Positions 35,051-44,079 of a stretch of DNA of 64,000 nucleotides are shown here, in pieces (position 1 is the first letter of the stretch; every line of letters starts with the position of its first letter). The stretch comes from Levilactobacillus mulengensis (lineage in GTDB: Bacteria > Bacillota > Bacilli > Lactobacillales > Lactobacillaceae): NCBI RefSeq assembly GCF_003946045.1, contig NZ_RHNW01000002.1:124001-188000 (forward strand), given 5' to 3'. The notes beneath the pieces are model-generated. The model was not told where the DNA came from and made no database searches. It worked only from the letters and a program-made list of their open reading frames with translations. Both the position numbers and the translations under genes were made by a program.

Positions 35051-35620
35051 CTACTGAATCGTTGTGAACTGGTCAATGGCGAGTTGCATGGTTTGGTCAA
35101 ACCGGTCGTCAACCTTGCGCGCTGGCAACCGTAAGAAGCCGCCAATCTCCTGCAAAATAAAGCCAAATAAGGCGGACCGGTATAGCGTGGATTCGACCAA
35201 CGCCGTGTTGTCGACCTCATCTAAATGTAGGCTAGCAAACATTTGCTTGTACAGGTCGACCAAGGCTTGGTGAGTCGCCGTCAAATGTTGCAGGTCGTTG
35301 GGGTTCAACAGGATGGGCGCTAAATGCCGCTGCTGTAGACATCCCGCCCGAAATTCCTGGGCGAAGACCCACAAGGCCTCCTTGCCCGCTACCCCAACTA
35401 AGCGCCGCATCAAGCGATCCGCAATCTCCTGGACGAAGGCGACCCCCACTTGATCCAACAGATCGTTCAAACTATCGACATAGTTATAAATGGACTGTGG
35501 CCGCACCTCTAAGCGGTTGGCCAACTCCCGAATCGTTAAATGGTCTAACCCATCCACGGCAATGATATCACTGGCTTGGTCTAAGACCTTTTCCCTGGTT
35601 AATGTCCGTCGCTTTACCAT
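35051..35620 (-). CDS. TetR-family regulator
   Basis: A 189-residue regulator. The N-terminal HTH is REKVLDQASDIIAVDGLDHLTIRELANRLEVRPQSIYNYVDSLNDLLDQV, and the rest is an all-helical ligand-binding domain. ATG 35620 follows AGAGGGG; the frame continues upstream but without a start signal. It is divergent from the MFS exporter at 35892 and probably represses it through the AATAAACT/AGTTTATT dyad. Confidence 0.9.
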   Translation of the reverse strand: MVKRRTLTREKVLDQASDIIAVDGLDHLTIRELANRLEVRPQSIYNYVDSLNDLLDQVGVAFVQEIADRLMRRLVGVAGKEALWVFAQEFRAGCLQQRHLAPILLNPNDLQHLTATHQALVDLYKQMFASLHLDEVDNTALVESTLYRSALFGFILQEIGGFLRLPARKVDDRFDQTMQLAIDQFTTIQ

Positions 35621-35792
35621 ATTGTTACCCCTCTTCTCCTGTCTGTTCCTCAAGTTAGCTAGGATGGCATGTTGAAAATTCAGCGCTTGATTCACAAACT
35701 GAGTTGTTTTCATGATTATTTTTGATTCAGCTAAAAGCCCTTTGGCGCCCGTGGCACCACGTACTGCTATTATACCTTGAAAAGAATTTTTA

Positions 35793-35839
35793 ATAAACTG
35801 TTCCAAGTAGTTTATTATTTTCTCATAACAGGTTATAAT
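35793..35839 (+). promoter_or_regulatory. Promoter and TetR operator candidate of the MFS-DUF4811 operon
   Basis: TATAAT at 35834 has GTTTAT at 35811 as -35 (17-bp spacing). The inverted repeat AATAAACT-9 nt-AGTTTATT (35793-35817) covers that -35 box, as expected for a repressor site. Confidence 0.65.
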
Positions 35840-35891
35840 GGTTTTAAAATTTACGGGAACCGGATGATTCCCACCAAAAGAGGCTTTTATC

Positions 35892-37346
35892 ATGACAGAT
35901 ACCAATGGCAAACCCTTTAGCCGCGTGTGGCTGATGGTGACGCTAATGTTCGGGACATTTTGTACGGCCCTGACCACCAACATGCTGGTCACCGCGTACC
36001 CGACGTTAATGACCCGCTTCGACATTTCTAGTGCGACCGTTCAATGGCTGACGACCGGCTTTCTGCTGATCATGGGGATCATGATTCCCATCAGCGCCTG
36101 GCTGATCAACAACTTTAGTTTACGCATCATTTATTTGACCGCCCTGAGCTTTTTCCTAGCCGGGCTGGTCATCAGCTATACCGCTAGTAGCTTTAACCTG
36201 ATTTTTCTGGGGCGGCTGATTCAAGCCATCGGTGTGGGAATTACCTTCCCAACCATTCAAACCGTCCTGCTGGTCACCTTTCCCGCCGATAAACGGGGAA
36301 CGATGATGGGGCTGGGCGGTGTCGTTATCGGCCTCGCACCAGCCTTAGGGCCGACCGTCTCCGGTTGGATTCTCGACAATGCTAGTTGGCGTGACCTGTT
36401 TGGCGTCATGATTCCACCAGTTATCCTGGTCTTGATTCTGTCGTTGATCTTCGTCCGTCCCGTCATCCCCGTGAAAAAATCACCCATCGATCTGCTGGCC
36501 ATCTTGCTATCAACAATTGGTTTTGGGAGCCTACTCTACGGCTTTTCCGAGGTGGGTGGAAATGGCTGGGGCTCAACCAGCGTGATTGCTGGTATCCTAA
36601 TTGGCCTCTTCTTCATTGGGCTCTTCGCCCGTCACGAGTGGCCACAAGCCCACCCCTTTCTCAATGTCCGCCTGCTCAAGATTCCATCGTTTACCGTGGC
36701 CTCCTTTATCACGGCGCTGTCCAACACCGCCATGATTGGGATTCAAGTGGTCTTACCCATGTACCTGCAACAGGTGCGCGGCCTGACACCCTTCCATTCC
36801 GGGTTGATGATTCTGCCTGGGGCTTTGGTCTATGGCCTGGTCAGCCTGTTGAGTGGTCACCTTTACGACCAAATGGGGGGCCGGCGATTGGCCTTGGTCG
36901 GCACCTTCCTGCTAACGCTGGGAACCCTGCCCTTCGCCTTTCTCACTCGCTCGACACCGTACAGCTACATCATCTGTGAATACACGATTTTGATGATTGG
37001 GGTCGCGATTGTCACGATGCCGCTGACCGCCGCCAGCTCAATCGACTTGCGTGGCCTGCAACTGAGTCATGGCACCGCCGTCAACAGTACCATGCGGCAG
37101 GTCATGACTTCGATGGGAACCGCCATTCTCGGCAGTGTTCTCACCAACGTCACGACCCAGCACGCGCCGGCTCACGCCTTACTGACCAGCGCGCCACTCG
37201 CCTACCAGAACCAAGCCTATGACGCGGCCATGACCGGGTTCCACGCCGCCTTCTTAGTGGCCACGGCCTTTGGCATCATCGATTTCATCTTCGCCTGCTT
37301 CGTTAAACGGCAGGCCCAGGATCAAGAACAGGAGGTCACCGCATGA
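35892..37346 (+). CDS. MFS multidrug exporter
   Basis: A 484-residue drug:H+ antiporter with about 14 helices. It shows MFGTFCTALTTNMLVTAYPTLM, MIPISAWLINNFSLRIIYL, and RGTMMGLGGVVIGLAPALGPTVSGWIL (motif C, antiporter). The ATG follows AGAGG. Its stop overlaps the next start (ATGA), so it is coupled to the DUF4811-like protein. The substrate is unknown; the divergent TetR probably senses it. Confidence 0.9.
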   Translation: MTDTNGKPFSRVWLMVTLMFGTFCTALTTNMLVTAYPTLMTRFDISSATVQWLTTGFLLIMGIMIPISAWLINNFSLRIIYLTALSFFLAGLVISYTASSFNLIFLGRLIQAIGVGITFPTIQTVLLVTFPADKRGTMMGLGGVVIGLAPALGPTVSGWILDNASWRDLFGVMIPPVILVLILSLIFVRPVIPVKKSPIDLLAILLSTIGFGSLLYGFSEVGGNGWGSTSVIAGILIGLFFIGLFARHEWPQAHPFLNVRLLKIPSFTVASFITALSNTAMIGIQVVLPMYLQQVRGLTPFHSGLMILPGALVYGLVSLLSGHLYDQMGGRRLALVGTFLLTLGTLPFAFLTRSTPYSYIICEYTILMIGVAIVTMPLTAASSIDLRGLQLSHGTAVNSTMRQVMTSMGTAILGSVLTNVTTQHAPAHALLTSAPLAYQNQAYDAAMTGFHAAFLVATAFGIIDFIFACFVKRQAQDQEQEVTA

Positions 37347-38092
37347 TTTTAATTTTACTTTTACTCGGGATTCTGCTGTTCATCGGCGGCTTCCTGCTGC
37401 TACCCACGAAACGCCAACGGTTCGTCGGTGGTGGCCTGGGGTTCATCGTCCTGGTTGGGGCTGCGACCTTAATGATCGGTAACGACAACTGGCACTGGGG
37501 GATGCACCAAGAAACCACGACGCAAACGACCAACATCGCGTCCATTTCACCCAGTAAGCAGGTTAATCTCTTAATTTATCAGCCAATCCGGCAGGCTAAC
37601 AAGGAACGGGTTTACGTTTACCGGCTGGCGAATCAGTCCAAACGGCGCCACACCGCGGCCAACGTGAAGACGCATAATCAGCTTAATTATCGCGACGTGT
37701 CTCAGGCCAAGTTGCAAACGAAGACCACGCGCTGGCACTATAACAATGCGTTGTGGCGGGACCTATTTTCCTGGACCGGCCACCATCAAACGCTAGTCAA
37801 GCGCCAAAACACCTTCATCCTGCCACATAGCTGGACGACGCTCAGTGTGCGGCAAGCCAAGTGGCTGTCACAAACGGTTGCTAAGCAGGAAGCAACGGTC
37901 AAGGCTAAGACCACCAAGGCCGTCACCGCCGCTGTAATCGCAGCCAAAGAGGCTCAGCCCAACCTGACGCAACAACAGCTCAAACAGATCCAACAGAAAG
38001 CCACGCGCACCGCACAACAACAGGCGAAGCAACAAGCTGCCAACGGCTTAGCCCGCCTGCTAAAGCAAGCCCAGCAACAACCAGCAAAATAG
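37343..38092 (+). CDS. DUF4811-like membrane protein
   Basis: A 249-residue protein with two N-terminal membrane segments (LILLLLGILLFIGGFLLL and GGGLGFIVLVGAATLMIG), an extracytoplasmic region, and a Gln/Lys/Ala-rich coiled-coil tail (QQQLKQIQQKATRTAQQQAKQQ). This matches my memory of DUF4811 proteins next to MFS exporters in lactobacilli. Overlap with the MFS gene indicates that the two are made together, possibly as an accessory subunit of the exporter. Confidence 0.82.
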   Translation: MILILLLLGILLFIGGFLLLPTKRQRFVGGGLGFIVLVGAATLMIGNDNWHWGMHQETTTQTTNIASISPSKQVNLLIYQPIRQANKERVYVYRLANQSKRRHTAANVKTHNQLNYRDVSQAKLQTKTTRWHYNNALWRDLFSWTGHHQTLVKRQNTFILPHSWTTLSVRQAKWLSQTVAKQEATVKAKTTKAVTAAVIAAKEAQPNLTQQQLKQIQQKATRTAQQQAKQQAANGLARLLKQAQQQPAK

Positions 38093-38103
38093 AAGAGAAC
38101 AGA

Positions 38104-38313
38104 AAACTAACGTAGCCAGCCACCTCCGGCTTCCAGGGATTCCGGCTGCTATGGGGCCCGGTTCCAGCCTGAGGAGCGGTCTTCCACCTCGCTTTGAAGG
38201 CGCGAAGACCACGCGTCTCCAAAGTCGGCCCATGCTGTAAGCTGGCAACCCACCAGCTAACACCATCGACACAGCTACCTCCATCCCTGGAGCCTCCGGT
38301 TACGTTGGTTTTT
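38104..38313. repeat. Palindromic intergenic repeat R12 (reverse, partial family 2)
   Basis: Outer arms AACGTAGCC...CACCTCCGGCTTCCAGGGAT and ATCCCTGGAGCCTCCGGTTACGTT are complementary. Inside is GCTGGCAACCCACCAGC plus GCCTGAGGAGCGGTC/CTTTGAAGG arms. The outer arm sequence is unlike the other copies. Confidence 0.72.
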
Positions 38314-38502
38314 TTCTGATTAAATTGTACTAGTCACCCTAGTTTGTTCGACTTGATACCTTAACTCTGCATAGTTTGACCCGTCTCTGGTCGCGCACAC
38401 GGCTCATCGCCATTTAACTGGCAGTTATCACCTACTAGTTGTAGCCAAGTTACTCTACCTGAGGTCTGGCAACAACGCCGTTGCCCAGGACCTCGGGGCT
38501 AA
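38314..38502. other. Spacer with a hairpin
   Basis: About 190 bp without a gene. CTGAGGTC-TGGCAAC and GTTGCCCA-GGACCTCG (38458-38498) form a strong hairpin but without a T-run. Confidence 0.5.
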
Positions 38503-38723
38503 ACCAACGTTAGCCACAGGGCCGGTGAAAATGAGCCATCCCTGAACCAGTAGACAAAGAAAACAGCAATGTCAGTGACCAGAGGCGAATCAAGGTGTCC
38601 TGCTGTGTCGATGGCGTTAGCTGAGGTTTCTCACTCAGCTTAGGCCATGGGACGACCTTTGAGACCGCACCTCAGGCTCAAAGTCGAGGTGGAAGCCCGT
38701 TTCCCGGCTGCAACCGGCCCGGA
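38503..38723. repeat. Palindromic intergenic repeat R13 (family 2, right end missing)
   Basis: GGGCCGGTGAAAATGAG, the GTGACCAGAGGCGAATCAAGGTG core, GCTGAGGTTTCTCACTCAGC hairpin and CTTTGAGACC/GGCTCAAAG arms are present; it breaks off after CAACCGGCCCGGA. Confidence 0.75.
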
Positions 38724-38742
38724 GTCGGAAATAATTTCATAA

Positions 38743-38779
38743 CAAAACGACCAGGACAATGGCGTCCTGGTCGTTTTGT
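38743..38779. terminator. Perfect-stem terminator of the LPXTG gene
   Basis: CAAAACGACCAGGAC pairs perfectly with GTCCTGGTCGTTTTG; read on the minus strand after the adhesin gene. Confidence 0.85.
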
Positions 38780-38800
38780 GCTACGGTCACTTGTCCCTAA

Positions 38801-40615
38801 TTAATGCCGCCGCTGCCGATCATAGAATCCCAGCAGCGTAACAACCAATAAGGCGATGCCCGCTAAGGTCAAAGCCTGATTGATTGGCCGTTCACCCGTT
38901 TGTGGTAACGTGTGGCCGGCGTACTGCGGTGTGCTGCTAGCGTGATGCATAGTCGTCGCGCTACCAGTTACCGCTGCAGAACCAGTTCCAGTCGTGGCTC
39001 CGGCTGGCGACGTCGTAGTGCCCGTCGTTGTGCCAGTACCATTTGCCCCACTACCACCGGTTACGGGATGCTGCGTCGTCGCTGAAGTTCCTGGCTTGTG
39101 CGTGCTGGTTCCCGGTTTCTGTGGTTTTTGAGGGGTGGTTGGCTTCTGAGGTTTCTGTGGCTTCTCAGGCTTTTGTGGCTTTTGTGGCTTTTGTGGCTTT
39201 TGCGGTTTCTGAGGTTCCTGTGGATTAGTTGGCTTCTCAGGCGTCTGCGGTTCCGTTGGCTTTGGTGGGACAGTCACATGACCACCGTCACCGCCAGTTC
39301 CAGGAGTTTCTGGTGGTGTGGTACTACCGCCACCACCTGGGTTCTCAGGCGTCGTCACTGTACCACCACCGCCTGGCTCTCCAGGAGTTTCAGGTCCTGT
39401 CGTTCCGCCATCACCACCGTCAATGTCACCACTGTTTTCCCGTTCATCAGTCGCAAAGACCTCAACTGGGGTGGTTTGGCCCGCCACAATCTTAAATGGT
39501 ACCGGTGTTGGGTCCAACGCGAAGCCAGCTGGTGGTGTAATTTCAACGAATTCGTAATAGCCAGCGGGTAAGTCGGCGTAGGCAATTTGCCCTTGGGCAT
39601 CGGTCGTTAAGTAGTCCACCACGACCGTCCCATCGGCCTTTTGTAACCGGTAGATAGCACCGGGCAAGACTTCATCAGTTTTGTTATCCCGTTTCGTCAG
39701 GACAACTTCACCCGTGGCGTTCTGCCCATTACCACTACCGTTGCCGCCCCAAGCAATCTGCGACCCAACGGTTTTACCGTCCCAAGTGGCCTGGTTGAAC
39801 CAGCTCCCACCGGTATTTAGGGTGGGTTTGGTCTGATAGGTCATGTTCACAGCCGAGGTCACGTTATCAAATTTAAACGTCATCTCTCTGTCGTTATTCG
39901 TGACTTCAGGGGTGATGGTCCCAGTCGAGGTGAAGCTCCCATCGGCGCTATAGGTCCCGGTTTCGGCGTGGACTGACCCCGGGATGTAATCCTGGTCGCC
40001 TCCCAAGGTGTCAGTCACCACGGTTGGGCCCACGTTTTGACCACCAGGGTTAAACGCGATGTTCCAAGTCAACTTAGTTGGCACGCCGTTTTCATCCTTC
40101 TCGGCGATCCACCCAACCTTATTGATGCCCCAATCGAGGCCAGAGCCATTATTGTCCGTAGTTCCTTTAACGAAAAATTGAAGCTTGCCACCCCGGTTGG
40201 TGCCGACGCCAGCTAACGCATCATTGAACGTGATAGTCCCACTGGTTTGGCCAGCCTTAATGGTAAATGTCCCCACTTCATACCCCGCCGAGTCCACCAG
40301 TGCAATCGTCGTATCGTGTTCAGCGACGGACCCGGCTGGCAATTCAACAATCGCGGTATCGCCCGCAGCAATTGGCGCACCATCCTTGATGCCCCACTCG
40401 TACGCAACGGAATAAGTCGTCCACTTGTCCAGGGGACTCCCATTTTGAATCGGGTTACCGTGAACATCGGTAATTGTGGCGTCACTCCCACTTAAACCGC
40501 CTGTGGCGACGGTCATCCCGTGGGCTACAACGCTATCAAAGACTGCTCCCCCGCCAAGGAAGACGGCCAGAACTATAACGAAGCCCAGCACGACCTGATA
40601 GATCTTCCTGCGCAT
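38801..40615 (-). CDS. LPXTG-anchored adhesin with Cna-B domain
   Basis: A 604-residue cell-wall protein. An N-terminal signal/membrane segment (YQVVLGFVIVLAVFLGGGAVF) is followed by an adhesin-type Ig-fold region (ATITDVHGNPIQNGSPLDKWTTYSVAYEW..., residues about 35-290), then one Cna-B/SpaA domain (GEVVLTKRDNKTDEVLPGAIYRLQKADG...PAGYYEFVEITPPAGFAL). A Gly/Pro/Thr-rich stalk with PQKP repeats spans about residues 400-500. Sortase motif LPQTG is at 570-574, then a hydrophobic helix and RQRRH tail. GGAGGAGG precedes ATG 40615. It probably binds matrix or plant polymers. No sortase gene is nearby. Confidence 0.92.
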   Translation of the reverse strand: MRRKIYQVVLGFVIVLAVFLGGGAVFDSVVAHGMTVATGGLSGSDATITDVHGNPIQNGSPLDKWTTYSVAYEWGIKDGAPIAAGDTAIVELPAGSVAEHDTTIALVDSAGYEVGTFTIKAGQTSGTITFNDALAGVGTNRGGKLQFFVKGTTDNNGSGLDWGINKVGWIAEKDENGVPTKLTWNIAFNPGGQNVGPTVVTDTLGGDQDYIPGSVHAETGTYSADGSFTSTGTITPEVTNNDREMTFKFDNVTSAVNMTYQTKPTLNTGGSWFNQATWDGKTVGSQIAWGGNGSGNGQNATGEVVLTKRDNKTDEVLPGAIYRLQKADGTVVVDYLTTDAQGQIAYADLPAGYYEFVEITPPAGFALDPTPVPFKIVAGQTTPVEVFATDERENSGDIDGGDGGTTGPETPGEPGGGGTVTTPENPGGGGSTTPPETPGTGGDGGHVTVPPKPTEPQTPEKPTNPQEPQKPQKPQKPQKPQKPEKPQKPQKPTTPQKPQKPGTSTHKPGTSATTQHPVTGGSGANGTGTTTGTTTSPAGATTGTGSAAVTGSATTMHHASSTPQYAGHTLPQTGERPINQALTLAGIALLVVTLLGFYDRQRRH

Positions 40616-40837
40616 TGCAATCCTCCTCCAATCTAACACATGCTTTCCTAACTTCTTCCTGACTATCCGCAACCTTGTCCTCACTATAGGCCCAACACCG
40701 GCTTAGGGGTTAAGTGGTAAATTTGAAAATGGGGGGTTAAAAAATTCTCGGCCGCCAACCCGCAATTTAAAACGCCTTCCCATTGACGCGACCAGTAATT
40801 CTCCACCCACTCCTGCTGGTGGCACGCATTTTGCCCA

Positions 40838-40872
40838 ACAAAAAACGCACAACCACAATGATTGTGCGTCCA
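40838..40872 (-). terminator. Rho-independent terminator
   Basis: Minus-strand ACGCACAA pairs with TTGTGCGT, followed by a T-run, after the MFS gene at 40906. Confidence 0.85.
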
Positions 40873-40905
40873 TTTATTTATCTGATTAAGCCAGTTCTCG
40901 GTTAA

Positions 40906-42099
40906 CTAGTCGGCCGGTTGTTCCAGCTTGGCCTGCCGGTGTTGTTTGATGACGTGATTTAGCGTGACTGCCAGGACCAAGGAAATCGCCGCATACCCGG
41001 CCGCACCCCAGCTGATACGGTTCAGTCCGACGACGCCCAGCATACCAGAAGCCGTGGCCGACCCCAGGGAAATTCCAAAGTTAAAGAAGATGGAATTCAA
41101 CGAAGACGCCAGTACCGCCGATTGCGGGTAGTCCTGCTCAGCAATATTTAGGAAGTGAATCTGAATGGGTGAATTCAAAATCGTGACGATTAGGCTCATC
41201 ACTAACAGGATGGCCAGGCCGACAAACTTGTTGCCCAGACCAAATGGCAGGAGGGCTAACAAAATCACGTCCGCCACGTAGAAGCGCGGCATGATGCGCA
41301 ACCCATTGCGTTCCGCCAACATCCCCGAGAAACGGTTGCTGAGAATGCTCATGATTCCAATCAGGAACAGGAGCCAATTTAAACTGGTGGTGCTGAAACC
41401 TAGTGCGGTCGTCAGCAGTGGCCGAATGTAGGTGTAGTACGCGTACATCGTGGCCGCTGTGAACAGCACGAGCGCGATGCCCACGTAAACCCGTCGGTCC
41501 TTCAGTAAGACCAACTGGTTCTTCACGCTGCCTTGTACCTGTTCCACCTCGCGCGGCAATAGCCAGCCCAACAGAACACAGGTGATGGCACTGATGACGG
41601 AGATCAGGTAGAAAGCGTCGTGCCAGCTATAACTGGTACTGATGGCCGTCCCAATCGGCACCCCAAAGACGGAGGCAATACTGAAGCCAGCAAAGATCCA
41701 GGAGACCAGGCTCGCCCGCTTTTCCCGCGGCGCAATCGCACTAGCAAACGTCATGATGAGGGAAATAATTGCCCCCGCCACCACGGCCGTCAGAACCCGG
41801 GACAGCAACAGGACCGGATAGCTCATCGCCAAGCCGCTCAACGTATTCCCGATTAAAAAGATCACCATCAGGGTCATCAGTGTTTTGTAGCGGCTAAAGC
41901 GGTTGGTTAAAATCGTGATGAACGGTGTGCTAACAGCATACACCGTCGCAAAGATAGTCACCAAATACCCCACGGTGGCGACGGGAATCTGGTATTCCTT
42001 AGCGATGTCGGACAGGACCCCGACCACGATAAATTCGTTGCACCCCAACATGAAGGCGACTAGGACAAACACAATGGCTTGCCAACGATACTTGTTCAT
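40906..42099 (-). CDS. MFS transporter, DHA1 (AraJ/YdhP-like)
   Basis: A 397-residue, 12-helix carrier (MLGCNEFIVVGVLSDIAKEY..., FITILTNRFSRYKTLM, REKRASLVSWIFAGFSIASVFGVPIGTAI). It is strongly similar across its whole length to the protein at 42609-43799, so they arose by tandem duplication. ATG 42099 follows GAGGAA; the track upstream is inside repeat R14. Such carriers export sugars or drugs; the substrate is unknown. Confidence 0.88.
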   Translation of the reverse strand: MNKYRWQAIVFVLVAFMLGCNEFIVVGVLSDIAKEYQIPVATVGYLVTIFATVYAVSTPFITILTNRFSRYKTLMTLMVIFLIGNTLSGLAMSYPVLLLSRVLTAVVAGAIISLIMTFASAIAPREKRASLVSWIFAGFSIASVFGVPIGTAISTSYSWHDAFYLISVISAITCVLLGWLLPREVEQVQGSVKNQLVLLKDRRVYVGIALVLFTAATMYAYYTYIRPLLTTALGFSTTSLNWLLFLIGIMSILSNRFSGMLAERNGLRIMPRFYVADVILLALLPFGLGNKFVGLAILLVMSLIVTILNSPIQIHFLNIAEQDYPQSAVLASSLNSIFFNFGISLGSATASGMLGVVGLNRISWGAAGYAAISLVLAVTLNHVIKQHRQAKLEQPAD

Positions 42100-42139
42100 T
42101 TTCAATTCCTCTGATTTCTTAAAACTTGCGAACAAATCA

Positions 42140-42422
42140 AAACTGGTGTCTGCACTGTGATGATGAAAACGAACTTGACCGTCGCTGTTCGTTCCCGGCA
42201 GCGAATTCAAGGTCGCCAGCTGTGGGGAACGGTTCCAGCCTGAGAAGCGGTCTTCCACCTCGCCTTGAAGCCTGGAAAACCACCAGTCTCCAAGGTCGTC
42301 CCGTGATCTAAGCTGAGAAAAACACTCAGCTAAGAACACCGACACAGCTGGCGACCTTGATTCGCCTCTGGTCACTAACCTTGATCACTCATTTTCATCA
42401 TTCCGTCGGCCAACATCAGTTT
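42140..42422. repeat. Palindromic intergenic repeat R14 (family 2, reverse, complete)
   Basis: AAACTGGTGT...ATCAGTTT ends, TGATGATGAAAACGA/TCATTTTCATCATT inner arm, GAATTCAAGGTCGCCAGCTGTG/CACAGCTGGCGACCTTGATTC long stem, and AGCTGAGAAAAACACTCAGCT hairpin. It lies between the two tandem MFS paralogues. Confidence 0.8.
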
Positions 42423-42608
42423 CGTCCGTTCGCACGCGAATGATTTTCTACTGTTCATCCCTACTTCTCGATTTTTTTGGAATAACAGTAACTTTACCTT
42501 TAAGATTACACTATCTCGCATCAAAATATTAGGGGGACGACTCAGGTAATCCCTTACATTTGCAAATTATTTTTTGAGCATTCTTTAGCCGCGCTAACCA
42601 CCGATTGC
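42423..42608. other. Spacer between the MFS paralogues
   Basis: AT-rich stretch of 186 bp; no gene or clear hairpin seen. Confidence 0.4.
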
Positions 42609-43799
42609 TTAGTCTTCCTTAACCGCAACCCGCCGCCGATGCGCCGCGTTGACTCGATTTAACATGACGGCAACAATCAATGACAGAACGGCAAATACCG
42701 TGGCGCCATAGCCCAGGCTTAGGAGTCCACCGCGAACCAGCACGACCGAGGCTGTGGCCGACCCTATTGAGATTCCCACGTTAAAGAAAATGGCGTTCAG
42801 CGAAGAAGCCAGGAGCGTTGCCTGCGGGTAATCCACCTCCGCCACGTCCAGGAAATGAATTTGAATCGGTGAATTTACCACGGAAATGATGAGGGTCAAC
42901 ACTAAAAACAAGCCAAAACCCGTCACCCGATTACCCATCGCGATTGGCAATAATAATAGCAAGATAATGTCTACCACGTAAAAGCGTGGCAGCGTGGTCA
43001 AACCATCCCGTTCCGCAACGGTTCCGGACAGCCGATTGCCCAGAATGCTCATGAGTCCCAGCGTAAACAATAACCAATTTAACGCCGTGGTCCCGAAGCC
43101 CAGTCCAGTTGTGAGTAGCGGTCGAATGTAAGTGTAATACGCGTACAGCGCCGCCGCAGAGAAGAGAATCAGAACGGCCCCCAGGTAAACGCGCTTGTCC
43201 GTTAATAAGACCAGCTGGTCCTTGATACCACCCGCGGCTTTGGGGAGATTCCGCGGCAAAATAACCGCCATGACGACACACGTTAGCAGGCTCAAAATAG
43301 AAATCAGATGAAAGGCCACGTGCCAGCTGGTCGCGGTACTGATGGCCACCCCAACGGGTACCCCAACGACGGAGGCAATGCTGAAACCGGCTGCTAGCCA
43401 AGAAATCAGCATCGCCCGTTTATTCCGGGGCGCAATGTCGTTGGCAAAGACAATAATCAACGACTCAATGGCCCCAGCAACCGCTGCCGTCAGCATCCGG
43501 GACACCAAGAACCACCCGTAGCTGGTCGTAAAGCCACTCCAAGTGTTGCCCACTAGGAAGATGAGCAGTAAGACCATCAGCGTTTTGTACCGGTCGAAAC
43601 GGTTGGCAAAAATCGTGATCAGCGGCGTGCTAACCGCATAGACAATGGCAAAGATGGTCACCAGGTAGCCGGCCGTTGCGACGGTCACCCGCAGTGAACG
43701 GGCAATGTCGGAGATGACCCCGACCACCATAAATTCGTTACAGCCCAGCATAAACGCCACGAGCACCAAGGCACTGGCCTGCCAGCGATACTTGTTCAT
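42609..43799 (-). CDS. MFS transporter, DHA1 (AraJ/YdhP-like), paralogue
   Basis: A 396-residue, 12-helix carrier (MLGCNEFMVVGVISDIARSLRVTVATAGYLVTIFAIVYAVSTPLITIFANRFDRYKTLMVL). It shares most of its sequence with the downstream paralogue, including NSPIQIHFLDVAEVDYPQATLLASSLNAIFFNVGISIGSATAS. GAGGAA precedes the ATG. Divergence of the N- and C-terminal tails suggests different substrates or regulation. Confidence 0.88.
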   Translation of the reverse strand: MNKYRWQASALVLVAFMLGCNEFMVVGVISDIARSLRVTVATAGYLVTIFAIVYAVSTPLITIFANRFDRYKTLMVLLLIFLVGNTWSGFTTSYGWFLVSRMLTAAVAGAIESLIIVFANDIAPRNKRAMLISWLAAGFSIASVVGVPVGVAISTATSWHVAFHLISILSLLTCVVMAVILPRNLPKAAGGIKDQLVLLTDKRVYLGAVLILFSAAALYAYYTYIRPLLTTGLGFGTTALNWLLFTLGLMSILGNRLSGTVAERDGLTTLPRFYVVDIILLLLLPIAMGNRVTGFGLFLVLTLIISVVNSPIQIHFLDVAEVDYPQATLLASSLNAIFFNVGISIGSATASVVLVRGGLLSLGYGATVFAVLSLIVAVMLNRVNAAHRRRVAVKED

Positions 43800-43978
43800 A
43801 TTCGTTCCTCAAATCAACAATAGTTCCTTTCCTCCTAGCGTACACTATTTCGCCCGCTGTCGTCAGTAAAAGAAAAGAGCTTCCGCCAAAAGATTTGTCG
43901 AAAACTCTGCCTGTTACTATAAGAATCGATAGATTAAGACTATCTTGATCTTTAAACTAGTAATATTTTGTCCTCCAG

Positions 43979-44019
43979 TTGAACTAGCACGACACTTCCG
44001 CTACACTTTAGGTAAGTGT
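43979..44019 (+). promoter_or_regulatory. Promoter of the AraC regulator gene with inverted repeat
   Basis: TTGAAC (43979) and TACACT (44002) are 17 bp apart. ACACTT (43992) and AAGTGT (44014) form an inverted repeat over the -10 region, a possible autoregulatory site. Confidence 0.55.
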
Positions 44020-44079
44020 TACCGGATACATCACTGATTTAGCAATGAGTTTACTAGTTCTTATTAGGGAGGTCTTTTT

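Noticed and set aside
39028-39571. Long plus-strand frames rich in Trp, Leu and His
   Set aside because: Antisense shadows of the repetitive stalk of the LPXTG adhesin.
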